Positions 1 to 7,900 of a stretch of DNA of 10,309 nt are shown piece after piece (positions within the stretch are counted from its first letter, which is position 1; the number at the start of each line of letters is the position of its first letter). Source of the DNA: Myxococcota bacterium. Its GTDB lineage: Bacteria > Myxococcota > Polyangia > GCA-2747355 > JAKLHH01. Under the pieces are notes generated by a model. The model had not been told where the DNA came from. It did not search any database and saw only the letters and a program-made list of their open reading frames with translations. The position numbers were made by a program, and so were the translations under genes. Location: assembly GCA_022710245.1 (NCBI GenBank), contig JAKLHH010000170.1:1-10309 (forward strand), in the 5' to 3' direction.

Positions 1-462
1 CGGCCCGAGCGGACCGCGTGCGCGGAGAGCTGCAGCAACGGCGCCTGCGTCTCCTGCTCGCGCAAGGTCTACTACCGCGACCTCGACGGCGATAGCTACG
101 GCGACAACTTCCAGCAGCAGGAGGCCTGCGCGAAGCCGGCGGGGTACGTCGAGCGCGCGGGTGACTGCGACGACGGCGATCCGCTGGTCAGCCCCGGGCA
201 GCAGAGCTTCTTCGAGACGAAGACCCAGAACAAGGGCAACTTCGACTACAACTGCGACGGCAAGGAGGAGCTGCGCTACCCGAAGAACCACACCTGCGAT
301 CACGACGAGCGAGACCCCAAGACCGGCGAGTGCATCGGGCACGGCTGGGCGGCGCTCCAGAAGGTTCCCGCCTGCGGCGAGGAGGGCATCTACACCAGCT
401 GCGGGCTCAACAACGACTGCATGCAGGCCACGACCAGCATGGTCGTCCAGTCCTGCCGCTGA
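1..462 (+). CDS. Cys-rich secreted protein with MopE-type metal-binding motif (3' end only)
   Basis: The reading frame is open from base 1 to the TGA at 460-462, giving the last 153 residues of a protein whose start lies outside the window. Residues about 25-68 read YYRDLDGDSYGD, then CAKPAGYV, then GDCDDGDPLVSPG. This is the pattern of the putative metal-binding (MopE) motif common in extracellular proteins of myxobacteria and other Deltaproteobacteria, where the Asp-rich loops are thought to bind a metal. The rest is rich in regularly spaced cysteines (CSNGAC, CDG, HTCDHD, CGEEG, TSCGLNNDC, QSCR), which suggests an oxidised, disulfide-bonded protein outside the cytoplasm. The signal peptide cannot be checked because the 5' end is missing. 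The substrate and exact role are unknown; it may be a surface or secreted structural or binding protein. The gene ends directly at the duplicated 3'-end copies and converges on the kinase gene. Confidence 0.8.
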   Translation, partial: RPERTACAESCSNGACVSCSRKVYYRDLDGDSYGDNFQQQEACAKPAGYVERAGDCDDGDPLVSPGQQSFFETKTQNKGNFDYNCDGKEELRYPKNHTCDHDERDPKTGECIGHGWAALQKVPACGEEGIYTSCGLNNDCMQATTSMVVQSCR

Positions 463-735
463 GGCGCGGCCGCCTGCGGCGGAGATGGCATCTACACCAC
501 CTGCGGGCTCAGCAACGACTGCAGACAGGCCACGACCAGCAGCGTCGTCCAGTCCTGCCGCTGAGGCGTGGCCGCCTGCGCGAGCCTCGTCCAGTCCTGC
601 CGCTGAGGCGTGGCCGCCTGCGCGAGCCCACCGACGGTGCGCTTCCGGGACGCGTAAGGGTGCGACTCCTCGACCCGCGAGGTCTTCGCCCGGATCGCGC
701 GCCGCCATGGTCGTCCAGTCCTGCCGCTGAGGTGT
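371..735 (+). repeat. Tandem, shortening duplications of the upstream gene's 3' end
   Basis: The last 92 bases of the gene (371-462) recur at 473-564, exactly 102 bases later, with 83 of 92 bases identical by hand count. The second copy keeps the same frame and the cysteines (CGGDGIYTTCGLSNDC ... VVQSCR, stop). All six codons that differ change the amino acid. Shorter copies of the final stretch (CGTCCAGTCCTGCCGCTGAGG) follow, ending in TGA at 604-606, after a 42-base step, and at 728-730. The first three TGAs are in one frame (460, 562, 604); the last is shifted. Each of the first three is followed by the inverted repeat AGGCG-NGGC-CGCCT. No start codon with a ribosome site precedes the extra copies, so they are probably gene-tail debris or a recombination scar. 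Bases 463-766 hold no other gene that I can support. Confidence 0.8.
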
Positions 736-766
736 GACCTCTCCGCGCCGCCGAGCCGGGCGAGGC

Positions 767-2371
767 TCACGGCGCCGGCGCGAGCTGGACCCAGCGGACG
801 CTGGTCCGCCCCCGCCGGATGCTCACTCGCAGCTCGGCGACGAGGTCGCTGGCGCGGTTGACCACCCTGACCCGGTGCACCCCGACCCGCAGCCGCAGCC
901 CCTGCAGCGGCGTCTCCCCGACCCGCTTCCCGTCGACGAAGACCTCGCCCCAGGGCGAGCTGTTGAGATCCAGGAGCCCGGTGGCCACGTCCTCGGCGCG
1001 GCGCAGGTCGACGGGCGCGCCCGCGTCCCCTCCGGGCTGCGCGCGGGTGCCAGCCTCGGCGCTCACCGCGGGGCGCACGTCGGGGCGGAGCGGGCCAGCG
1101 TCGAGCAGACGGCCCGGGCTGGCAGCGAGGGGCGGCGCGCCGCCGGTGCGACGGTCGCCGCGCGAGGCAAGGAAGCCGAGGACCGCGGCCAGCGAGAGCG
1201 CCGTCGCGGTCAGCGCCACGGCGAGAGGCGGCCAGGGCCGGCGACCCTGAGGCCCGGAGCCCGCCCCCACCGCCTCGGCCCGGACCGGCGGCCTCCCGCC
1301 CTCGGCGTCAGCGGCGGGGCGAGCGGTGGGCCCCCGGTCCTCGCCTCCCTGCGGGACGCTGCCGGATGAGGCCGCGGGGCGCTTGCCCGGCTCGGTGGGG
1401 ATCTGAGCGGCCAGCTGCCGCATCGCCGCGGCGACGCGCCCGGCCTGATCGCCTGCGGGCGAGAGCAGGCCGCGCAGCCGTGCCCGCACGTCGCGCGTCG
1501 CGCCCGGGAGGTGGCGCGCCCGCTCCAGCTCGTCGCCGAGCTGCTCGACGACGCGGCCGCTCGAGGGGCGCTGCTCGGGCGCGGGCTGCAGGCAGGCGGC
1601 CACCAGCTCGGCCAGGCTCTCCGGGACCTGGCACTGCGGCGGGAGCCGGTGCGGCCCCTCGCCCCGCACTGCCTCCAGGGTCGCCTTCTCTCGCAGCGGG
1701 GAGCCGGACAGCATCCGGTAGAGCACGGCCCCCAGCGCGAAGAGGTCGCTCCGCGGCTCCGCCCGGCCGGCGGCCTGCTCCGGCGCCATGTAGCTGAGCT
1801 TGCCCTTGACCAGCTCGCCGAAGGTGGAGGTGATGCCGGCGGCCCGCACGACGCCGAAGTCCGCCAGCTTCACGTCCCCCTGCGCGGAGAACAGGACGTT
1901 GGCCGGGCTCACGTCCCGATGCACCATCCCCCCCAGCCCGTGGAGATGCTCGAGCCCGGCGGCGAGCTCGGCGCCGATGAAGAGCGCGACCTCGAGCGGG
2001 AGACCCGCGCCCGGCGTCGCGAGCAGCTGGCCCAGGGAGCCGCCCTCCAGCAGCTCCATCACCAGGTAGTGCTGCCCGTCGAGCTCCCCGGCGTCGAAGG
2101 TCTGCACGATGTTGCGATGAGAGAGGGCCATCGCCACGCGCGTCTCGTCGAGGAACATCCGCACGAAGTCGGGGTCGTGGCTGAGGTAGGGGTGGATGAG
2201 CTTGAGGGCGACGTCCTTGCAGGCCCCCCCCGGTCCCTCGAGCCGGGCGCGGAAGACGGTGGCCATGCCGCCCTCGCCGATGCGCTGGAGCACCTCGTAG
2301 CGACCCAGCCTGCGCTGCGGTAGACTGGCGAACGTCACCTTCGACTCGCTCGTGCTGATGGTGGTGGTCAT
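767..2371 (-). CDS. Transmembrane Ser/Thr protein kinase with C-terminal PEGA-like domain
   Basis: This is a Hanks-type kinase of 534 residues. The kinase domain spans about residues 24-285. It shows the Gly-rich loop GEGGMA (32-37), the ATP lysine in VALK (K57), a helix-C glutamate (E76), the catalytic loop HRDVSPAN (151-158), DFG (171-173) and MAPE (195-198). In the catalytic loop the usual HRDxKPxN lysine is Ser, a substitution seen in many myxobacterial kinases; base and metal-binding residues D153, N158 and D171 are kept. A Pro/Arg/Gly-rich linker leads to one membrane span (about 381-402). The outer part ends in a beta-rich segment (466-532: SSPWGEVFVDGKRVGETPLQGL, then VGVHRVRVV) matching the PEGA pattern, likely periplasmic and perhaps a wall or surface sensor. 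The ATG at 2369-2371 lies 22 codons before the kinase core; its ribosome site (GGAAATGGG) is weak. It is divergent from the 2455 gene. The substrate cannot be deduced. Confidence 0.93.
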   Translation of the reverse strand: MTTTISTSESKVTFASLPQRRLGRYEVLQRIGEGGMATVFRARLEGPGGACKDVALKLIHPYLSHDPDFVRMFLDETRVAMALSHRNIVQTFDAGELDGQHYLVMELLEGGSLGQLLATPGAGLPLEVALFIGAELAAGLEHLHGLGGMVHRDVSPANVLFSAQGDVKLADFGVVRAAGITSTFGELVKGKLSYMAPEQAAGRAEPRSDLFALGAVLYRMLSGSPLREKATLEAVRGEGPHRLPPQCQVPESLAELVAACLQPAPEQRPSSGRVVEQLGDELERARHLPGATRDVRARLRGLLSPAGDQAGRVAAAMRQLAAQIPTEPGKRPAASSGSVPQGGEDRGPTARPAADAEGGRPPVRAEAVGAGSGPQGRRPWPPLAVALTATALSLAAVLGFLASRGDRRTGGAPPLAASPGRLLDAGPLRPDVRPAVSAEAGTRAQPGGDAGAPVDLRRAEDVATGLLDLNSSPWGEVFVDGKRVGETPLQGLRLRVGVHRVRVVNRASDLVAELRVSIRRGRTSVRWVQLAPAP

Positions 2372-2419
2372 AACCCATTTCCGGGACGCGGGCGCTGACG
2401 CCGCGACCAGCTGCGGGTG

Positions 2420-2435
2420 GGCATGTCAGAGGCCA
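2420..2435 (-). promoter_or_regulatory. Possible sigma54 (-24/-12) promoter of the kinase gene
   Basis: On the minus strand, 49 bases before the kinase start, the sequence reads TGGCCTCTGACATGCC. It has GG and GC separated by exactly ten bases within TGGC and TGC contexts, as in the sigma54 consensus TGGCAC-N5-TTGC. The AC after TGGC and the first T of TTGC are not matched. GC-rich DNA produces such spacing by chance, and no activator site was identified, so this is tentative. Confidence 0.25.
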
Positions 2436-2454
2436 AACACGAGCTGGTGAGGTG

Positions 2455-3426
2455 ATGCGGACCCCAGCGCTGGCGCTCCTGCTGACCCTCGTCCCGGCGG
2501 CCGCCGCCGCTCGCGGCGGTGTGCTGCCCGTGCTCGGCGAGGCAGCCGCGCTGGAGGCTGCCCTCGGGCGGGCCAGCGGGTCCGGGCGTGCTGTCCTGGC
2601 GCCGAGCGAGGTCCGCGCCCGCCTGAGCACCGACGCAGAGATCGCCGAAGGTCTGCGCGCGGCCCGGGAGGCGACCGCCGCGGCCGAGCACGCTCAGCTC
2701 CGCATGAACCGGTCCGCCGCGATCCGCTCGGCCCGCTCCGCCGTCGACCGGCTCGAGGGGGCGCGGGCTCGCTTCCACGCCCCGGAGCTGCTGACCCGCG
2801 CCTACGCCCTGCTGGCGCTGACGCAGCTCCTCAGACCCGCTGACCCCGACGCGGCAGGCCGGGCGCTGCGCGAGGCGCTCCTGGTCGACCCGGGCTTTCG
2901 TCCCACCCCGACCGTGCTCCCCCCGCGAGCGGCCCGGCTCCTCGAGGAGCAGCGGCAGCAGGTGGCTGGCCCCCGCCCGCCGACGGCGGCCGACCTCGCC
3001 TGGCTGGCCACCCGTGCGCGGGTCCAGCAGCTCGTCTGGCTGGGCCTGCTGCCCACCAGCGCCGCTCGCCTCCGGCTGCAGCTGATCGCTCACGACGCGA
3101 CCTCGGGCAGGGGGCAGACCCGCTCCGTCGAGTGCGCCCGGCTCGAGCTCCCCGAGCGAGCCGCCGCGCTCGTGCGCGCCGCCCTCGAGGAGCCGCGCGT
3201 GCACGCCCGCCCGCTGGCGAGCAGCCGGCCGCTCCCCCCTCCGCTGACGGCCGCTCCGCCGCCGCCGGCGGCACCGCGCCCCTGGCACCGACGCTGGTGG
3301 CCCTGGACCATCGCCGCCGTGGTGGTCGCCAGCGGGCTCGCCGTCGGGCTGGGGGTCGGCCTCTCCAGCAAGAGCAGCGGGGGCGAACCCTCGAGCCTCA
3401 CCATCAAGGCGCACCTACCGCCCTGA
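2455..3426 (+). CDS. Secreted helical-repeat protein with C-terminal membrane anchor, function unknown
   Basis: This is a 323-residue protein of unknown function. Residues 1-19 look like a signal peptide (MRTPALALLLTLVPAAAAA). Residues about 60-170 are Ala/Arg/Leu-rich helices resembling degenerate TPRs, ending in the phrase LLVDPGFRPTPTVLPPRAARLLEE. Similar phrases occur in myxobacterial envelope proteins with TPR-like N-termini. A second small alpha/beta-like region (175-245) follows, then a Pro-rich linker (255-278). The segment WHRRWWPWT (277-285) leads into one hydrophobic span (284-304) and a short tail. The gene is divergent from the kinase, so it could be a partner or sensor for it; this is inference from position only. 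ATG at 2455 is chosen; GTG at 2452 is directly before it in frame. The GGTGAGG at 2446-2452 is unusually close to the ATG for a ribosome site, so the start is less certain than the frame. Confidence 0.75.
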   Translation: MRTPALALLLTLVPAAAAARGGVLPVLGEAAALEAALGRASGSGRAVLAPSEVRARLSTDAEIAEGLRAAREATAAAEHAQLRMNRSAAIRSARSAVDRLEGARARFHAPELLTRAYALLALTQLLRPADPDAAGRALREALLVDPGFRPTPTVLPPRAARLLEEQRQQVAGPRPPTAADLAWLATRARVQQLVWLGLLPTSAARLRLQLIAHDATSGRGQTRSVECARLELPERAAALVRAALEEPRVHARPLASSRPLPPPLTAAPPPPAAPRPWHRRWWPWTIAAVVVASGLAVGLGVGLSSKSSGGEPSSLTIKAHLPP

Positions 3427-3504
3427 CCGGGGAACCCTGAGCCCAGGCCCCAACTCCGCGCATGAAGTGGTCCGTCGAGGGCAGAAGCCGCCAGGGCGCC
3501 CACT

Positions 3505-3533
3505 TTGACAGGGGCCCTCGCGGGCGCTATCAC
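3505..3533 (+). promoter_or_regulatory. Sigma70-type promoter upstream of the leader ORF and racemase
   Basis: A perfect -35 hexamer TTGACA (3505-3510) is followed by 17 bases and TATCAC (3528-3533, four of six matches to TATAAT). Transcription would begin near 3540, about 20 bases before the leader ORF start and about 80 before the racemase start. The rest of the 3427-3621 gap is GC-rich, and I saw no clear T-tailed terminator for the preceding gene. Confidence 0.6.
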
Positions 3534-3559
3534 CAGACCTCCTGACCCGCGAGGCGCGA

Positions 3560-3625
3560 ATGAACCAGCGAGCCCTCCCCCAGCCCCAGCCCCTGACCGA
3601 CCGAGACCCGCGAGGTGCGCGATGA
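3560..3625 (+). CDS. Possible 21-residue leader peptide coupled to the racemase gene
   Basis: A short ORF runs from ATG at 3560 to TGA at 3623-3625. It has its own GAGG at 3551-3554, five bases before the ATG, and starts about 20 bases after the predicted transcription start. The peptide begins MNQRALPQPQPL and ends DPRGAR; it is Pro/Gln/Arg-rich and has no signal peptide or membrane segment. Its stop overlaps the racemase start as ATGA, the classic arrangement for translational coupling. The segment around its ribosome site (GACCCGCGAGG, 3544-3554) is repeated exactly before the racemase start (3605-3615). It may be a regulatory leader ORF whose translation tunes the next gene. It could instead be a chance ORF created by duplication of the ribosome-binding region. 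No family is recognised. Confidence 0.45.
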   Translation: MNQRALPQPQPLTDRDPRGAR

Positions 3626-4782
3626 GCCGCCTGCCGCTCGCCGGGGTCCGCGTCCTCGACCTCTCGAGGCTGCTGCCGGGGCCGCTCTGCTCGCTCATCC
3701 TCGGCGAACTCGGCGCCGAGGTGCTGAAGATCGAGGACCCGCTGATCGGCGACTACCTGCGCCTGGTGCCGCCGCAGAAGGAGGGCCTCGGCGGCGCCTT
3801 CTACGCGCTCAACCGCGGCAAGCGCTCGCTCGCCGTCGACCTCAAGCAGCCCGCCGGCCGCGAGCTCCTCCTGCGCCTGCTCCCCGGCACGCGCGTCGTG
3901 ATCGAGAGCAACCGCCCCGGCGTCCTCGACAAGCTCGGCCTCGGCTACGCGCAGCTCGCCAAGGTGGAGCCGAAGCTGATCCTCTGCTCCATCACCGGCT
4001 ACGGCCAGGACGGGCCGCTCCGCGAGCGCGCCGGCCACGACCTCGACTTCCTCGCGCTCTCCGGCGTGCTCGCCACGGGCGGCGCAGCCGGCGGCGAGCC
4101 GATGCTCCCCGGCGTGCAGCTCGCCGACGTGGCGGGCGGCGCGCTCTGGGCGGCGATCCGCATCCTCGCCGCGCTCCACACCGGCGAGGGCGCGCACCTG
4201 GACGTCTCGATGACCGAGGGCGCGATGAGCTTCCTCCTGCCCTGGCTCGGCGACCTCGCCTTCGGCGGCAAGCCGCTCCGCCGCGGCGAGGGGACGCTCA
4301 ACGGCGGCAGCGCCGCCTACGACACCTACCGCAGCGCCGACGGCGGCCACCTCGCGGTGGGCGCGCTCGAGCCCAAGTTCTGGACCGCGCTCTGCAAGGC
4401 GGTGGGGATCGGCTGCGAGCTCTCCGACCCGATCGCGCCGCCGGCGCGGCAGGCCGAGGTGCGCGAGGCGCTGAGCCAGCGCTTCGCGACGAGCAAGCGC
4501 AAAGACTGGGAGAAGAAGCTCGCCAGCGCCGACGCCTGCGTGGAGCCGGTGCTCGAGCTCGAGGAGCTCGAGAGCCACCCGCAGCACCAGCACCGCGGGG
4601 TCTTCTACACCCTCGAGGACCCCGAGCGCGGCGCGGTGCGCCAGCTCCGGCTGCCGACGGGCGGCGAGCCGGCGACGCGCCCGGCGCCCAGGCTGGGCGA
4701 GCACACCGAGGAGGTGCTCGGCGAGGCCGGGCTCTCCGCCGACGAGATCGCCGCGCTGCGCAAGGCCGGGGTCGTGCGGTAG
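3622..4782 (+). CDS. Alpha-methylacyl-CoA racemase-like family III CoA-transferase
   Basis: This 386-residue protein belongs to the CaiB/BaiF (family III CoA-transferase) fold. It opens with LAGVRVLDLSRLLPGPLCSLILGELGAEVLKIE and contains NRGKRSLAVDLK (64-75), RPGVLDKLGLGY and the SITGYGQDGP loop. The three residues used for proton transfer in Mycobacterium tuberculosis MCR (His126, Asp156, Glu241) have counterparts here: H139 in GHDLDFLALSGVL, D169 in LADVAGGA and E250 in VGALEPKFW. This favours racemisation of 2-methylacyl-CoA esters, as in breakdown of branched fatty acids or sterol side chains, over CoA transfer. The substrate is not proven. Length is normal for the family. ATG at 3622 has GAGG at 3612-3615 with six-base spacing; an in-frame extension upstream to 3505 is rejected because it starts inside the promoter. 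The start overlaps the leader ORF stop. Confidence 0.9.
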   Translation: MSRLPLAGVRVLDLSRLLPGPLCSLILGELGAEVLKIEDPLIGDYLRLVPPQKEGLGGAFYALNRGKRSLAVDLKQPAGRELLLRLLPGTRVVIESNRPGVLDKLGLGYAQLAKVEPKLILCSITGYGQDGPLRERAGHDLDFLALSGVLATGGAAGGEPMLPGVQLADVAGGALWAAIRILAALHTGEGAHLDVSMTEGAMSFLLPWLGDLAFGGKPLRRGEGTLNGGSAAYDTYRSADGGHLAVGALEPKFWTALCKAVGIGCELSDPIAPPARQAEVREALSQRFATSKRKDWEKKLASADACVEPVLELEELESHPQHQHRGVFYTLEDPERGAVRQLRLPTGGEPATRPAPRLGEHTEEVLGEAGLSADEIAALRKAGVVR

Positions 4783-4868
4783 GAGGAGCCCGCGGGCCGA
4801 CTGATCAAGGGCCTCGCCGCCAGCCTGGATGGGGACGCGCGCGCGCTGGTCGGCCGGCGCCGCGATTC

Positions 4869-4896
4869 TTGGTCGCGCCCCCTCGCCTGTTATACT
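4869..4896 (+). promoter_or_regulatory. Extended -10 promoter immediately before glnE
   Basis: TATACT (4891-4896) is preceded by TGT, forming the extended -10 element TGTTATACT in otherwise very GC-rich DNA. A weak -35 candidate, TTGGTC (4869-4874), lies 16 bases upstream. Transcription would begin near 4902-4904, at or beside the proposed GTG start of glnE. The remainder of the 4783-4903 gap contains a short GC palindrome (GCCCGCGGGC, 4789-4798) without a T-tract. Confidence 0.5.
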
Positions 4897-4903
4897 CCTC
4901 GCC

Positions 4904-7900
4904 GTGCAGGAGGCCCTCGAGCAGCTGATCGCCCGCCTCGCCGCGCCCACGCCCGGAGCGCCGGTCGAGCCCGCGGACCACGCCGCGCTCCTCGAGCGGC
5001 TGGGCGCGCTCCGCCCCCTGGCCGGGGCGCTCCTCGCCGGACCAGCGCCGCGCGAGGCGCTGCTCAACCTGCTCAAGCTCCTCGCCGCCATCGCCGCCAC
5101 CGCCGCCGCGCCGCCGCGCTGGCCCGAGGAGGGCAAGGGCCTGCGCGCCCTCGTTGGCGTGCTCTCGTCCGGCCCCGAGCTCACGCGCTGGCTGGTCCGC
5201 CGACCGGCGCGGCTCGCCCTGCTCCTCGACCCCGGGCTCGGGCGCGCCGTGGCGCCCGCCGAGCTCGCCGCCGAGCTCGACCCGCGCCTCGCCGACCTCG
5301 AGGACCCGACGCGCTTCGCCGAGGCGGTGACCGCCTTCCGCAACGAGCACTACCTGCGCCTCGCCGCGGGCGAGTTCGGCCTCGCGCCCCTCGAGCAGGT
5401 CACCCGCGAGGTCTCCGACCTCGCCGACCTCTGCCTCGATCGCACGGTCCGCTTCGCGCTCGCGCGCCTCTCGGCGCAGCACGGCCCGCCGCTCACCGAG
5501 GAAGGGCGCCCCTGCGGGCTCGCCATCATCGCGATGGGCAAGCACGGCGCGCAGGAGCTCAACTTCTGCTCCGACGTCGACGTCGTCTTCATCTACGCGA
5601 CCGACGAGGGCCAGGCGGGCGACCTCAGCCTGCACGAGCTCTTCACCAAGGTCTGCCAGCTCGTCACGCGCCTGCTCTCGGAGCCGAACGCCGAGGGCTA
5701 CTCCTTCCGCGTCGACCTGCGCCTGCGCCCCGAGGGCGCGCGCGGCCCGCTCTGCAACTCGCTCGCGGGCGCCGAGCGCTACTACGAGACCTGGGGCGGG
5801 CCCTACGACCGCCTCGCCTGGCTGAAGGCCCGCGCCTGCGCGGGCGACCTCGCGCTCGGCGAGGAGATGGTGAAGACGCTCCGCCCCTTCGTCTTCCCGC
5901 GCAGCATCCGCCCCGAGGTGATCGGGGAGATCCAGGAGCTCAACCGCCGCATCCAGACGCAGCGGCCGGCGCAGGCCGCCGCCGGCTGGAACGTCAAGCT
6001 CGAGGCGGGGAGCATCCGCGAGGTGGAGTTCTTCGTGCAGGCGCTCCAGCTCCTGCACGCCGGCAAGCAGCCCGAGCTGCAGGAGCGCGCGACGCTGCGC
6101 GCCCTCGACAAGCTCCTCTTCGCCGGGCTCATCTCCGCCGAGGAGCACCGCGCCCTCGGCGAGAGCTACGAGCTCTACCGCCACCTCGAGCACCGGCTGC
6201 AGCTCCACGACGGGCGGCAGACGCAGCTCCTGCCGGCGAGCGGGCCGATCCGCGAGCAGGTGATCGCGCACCTCGGCTACGAGCGCGCCGCCTTCGAGCG
6301 CGAGGTCGTCGAGCGCCGCGCGCGGGTGAGCGCGATCTACGCCACCCTCGGCGCGCCCGCGGTCTCCGGCGAGGAGTCGCGGCTCGCCCCGCTCCTCGAC
6401 CCCGAGCTCGAGGACGCGCGGGCCGCGGAGCTCCTCGCCGCGGCCGGCTTCACCCAGACCGAGCGCGCCCGGGAGGCGCTGCGCCTCCTCGCCGGCAGGC
6501 CCTGGGGGCCCTTCGCCGGCGCGGCGGCGGGCGGCGCCTCGCGCCTGGCGCTGCCGCTCCTCGTCGAGCTCTCCCGCTCGCCCGACCCCGACGCGGCGCT
6601 GCTGCACCTCACCGAGCTCGCGCTCCGCGTGGGCCCCTTCGGCCGCACCTGGGCGCTCCTCGAGGAGGAGCCGCCGCTCGTGCGCCTGCTCTGCAGCGTG
6701 CTCGGCAGCTCCGACTACCTGGCGCGCCTCTTCATCCGCCACCCCGAGCTGGTCGACCAGCTCCTCGGCGGCGCGCGCGGCTGGCGCCCGCTGGCGGCGC
6801 TGCGCGAGGAGCTCGGCGCCCGGCTCGCCGCGCTCGAGGAGGGCGACGTCGAGGCGCGGCTCGGCGCGCTGGCCCAGTTCCGCGGCGAGGAGGTGCTCCG
6901 CATCGGGCTCGCCGACATCGCCGGCGACCTCGAGCAGGAGGAGGTCTGGGAGCAGCTCTCCAGCCTGGCCGAGGTGATCCTCGAGCAGCTCTATCCGCTG
7001 GTCCTGCGCGAGGCGCGCGCGCGCTACGGCACCCCGCGCCGCGAGGACGGCAGCGAGGTGACCCTCGCCATCCTCGCGCTCGGCAAGCTCGGCGGCCGCG
7101 AGCTCACCTACGCCTCGGACCTCGACCTCATCTTCGTCTTCGGCGGCGAGGGCGTGACCGACGGCCCTCGCCAGGTGGGGAGCGGCGAGTTCTTCTCCCG
7201 CGTGGTGCAGCGCCTGATCCGCGCGCTCACCGGAGCGCTCGACGAGGGGAGCCTCTACCAGGTCGACACGCGGCTCCGCCCCTCGGGGCAGCAGGGCGCG
7301 CTGGTCTCCTCCTTCGAGGCCTTCCGCGTCTACCACGCCGGCGCGGCGGAGGCCGGCGCGCCCCAGGCCGGCGCTGCCGCTCCCCGGGCAGCGACCGCGG
7401 CGATCTGGGAGCGCCAGGTGCTGGTCAAGGCGCGCCCGGTGGGCGGGGACCTCGAGCTCGGCGAGGAGGTCGCGAGCTGGATCCGCGACTTCATCTACAG
7501 CGTGCCTGTCGACGGCGAGGAGCTGCGGCGCGAGATCCACCGCCTGCGGACGCGGATGGAGAAAGAGCTTGCCGAGGAGAAGGACGGTTTCTACAATCTC
7601 AAGCTCGGTCGCGGCGGTCTCCTCGACGTGGACTTCATCACCCAGTACCTGCAGCTCCGCGAGGGGCGCCACGCGGAGGCGCTGCGCGTCGGCCCCACGC
7701 TGGCGGGGCTCGAGGCGCTCCGGTGCCAGGGGGTGCTCGCCGCGGACGACGCGGCGACGCTGATCCGCGGCTACCGCTTCCTCCGCCGCATCGAGAGCCG
7801 GCTGCGCATCGTGCGCGACCGCTCGGCCGAGCACCTGCCGGCGGCGGCCGAGGGGCTCGAGGTGATGGCGCGCCGCCTCGGCTACCGCCAGCAGACGGGG

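Noticed and set aside
668..682. Hairpin CCTCG-ACCCG-CGAGG downstream of the kinase stop as a terminator
   Set aside because: The stem is only five pairs and no T-tract follows on either strand, so termination is not supported.
161..730. Plus-strand open frames overlapping the Cys-rich gene and its 3'-end copies
   Set aside because: They are out of frame with the MopE-type motif. Their internal repeats only reflect the duplicated DNA.
2368..3414. A 348-codon minus-strand frame opposite the secreted helical-repeat gene
   Set aside because: It is a low-complexity Gly/Arg/Gln-rich shadow. The plus-strand frame has a signal peptide, organised helices and a membrane span.
3505..3621. Extended N-terminus of the racemase from TTG at 3505
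   Set aside because: The TTG is part of the -35 hexamer and the extra residues are Pro-rich and unlike the family. ATG at 3622 has a well-spaced GAGG and begins at the usual family start.
3415..5343. A 642-codon minus-strand frame opposite the racemase and the start of glnE
   Set aside because: It is an antisense shadow crossing two well-supported plus-strand genes, with no motif of its own.
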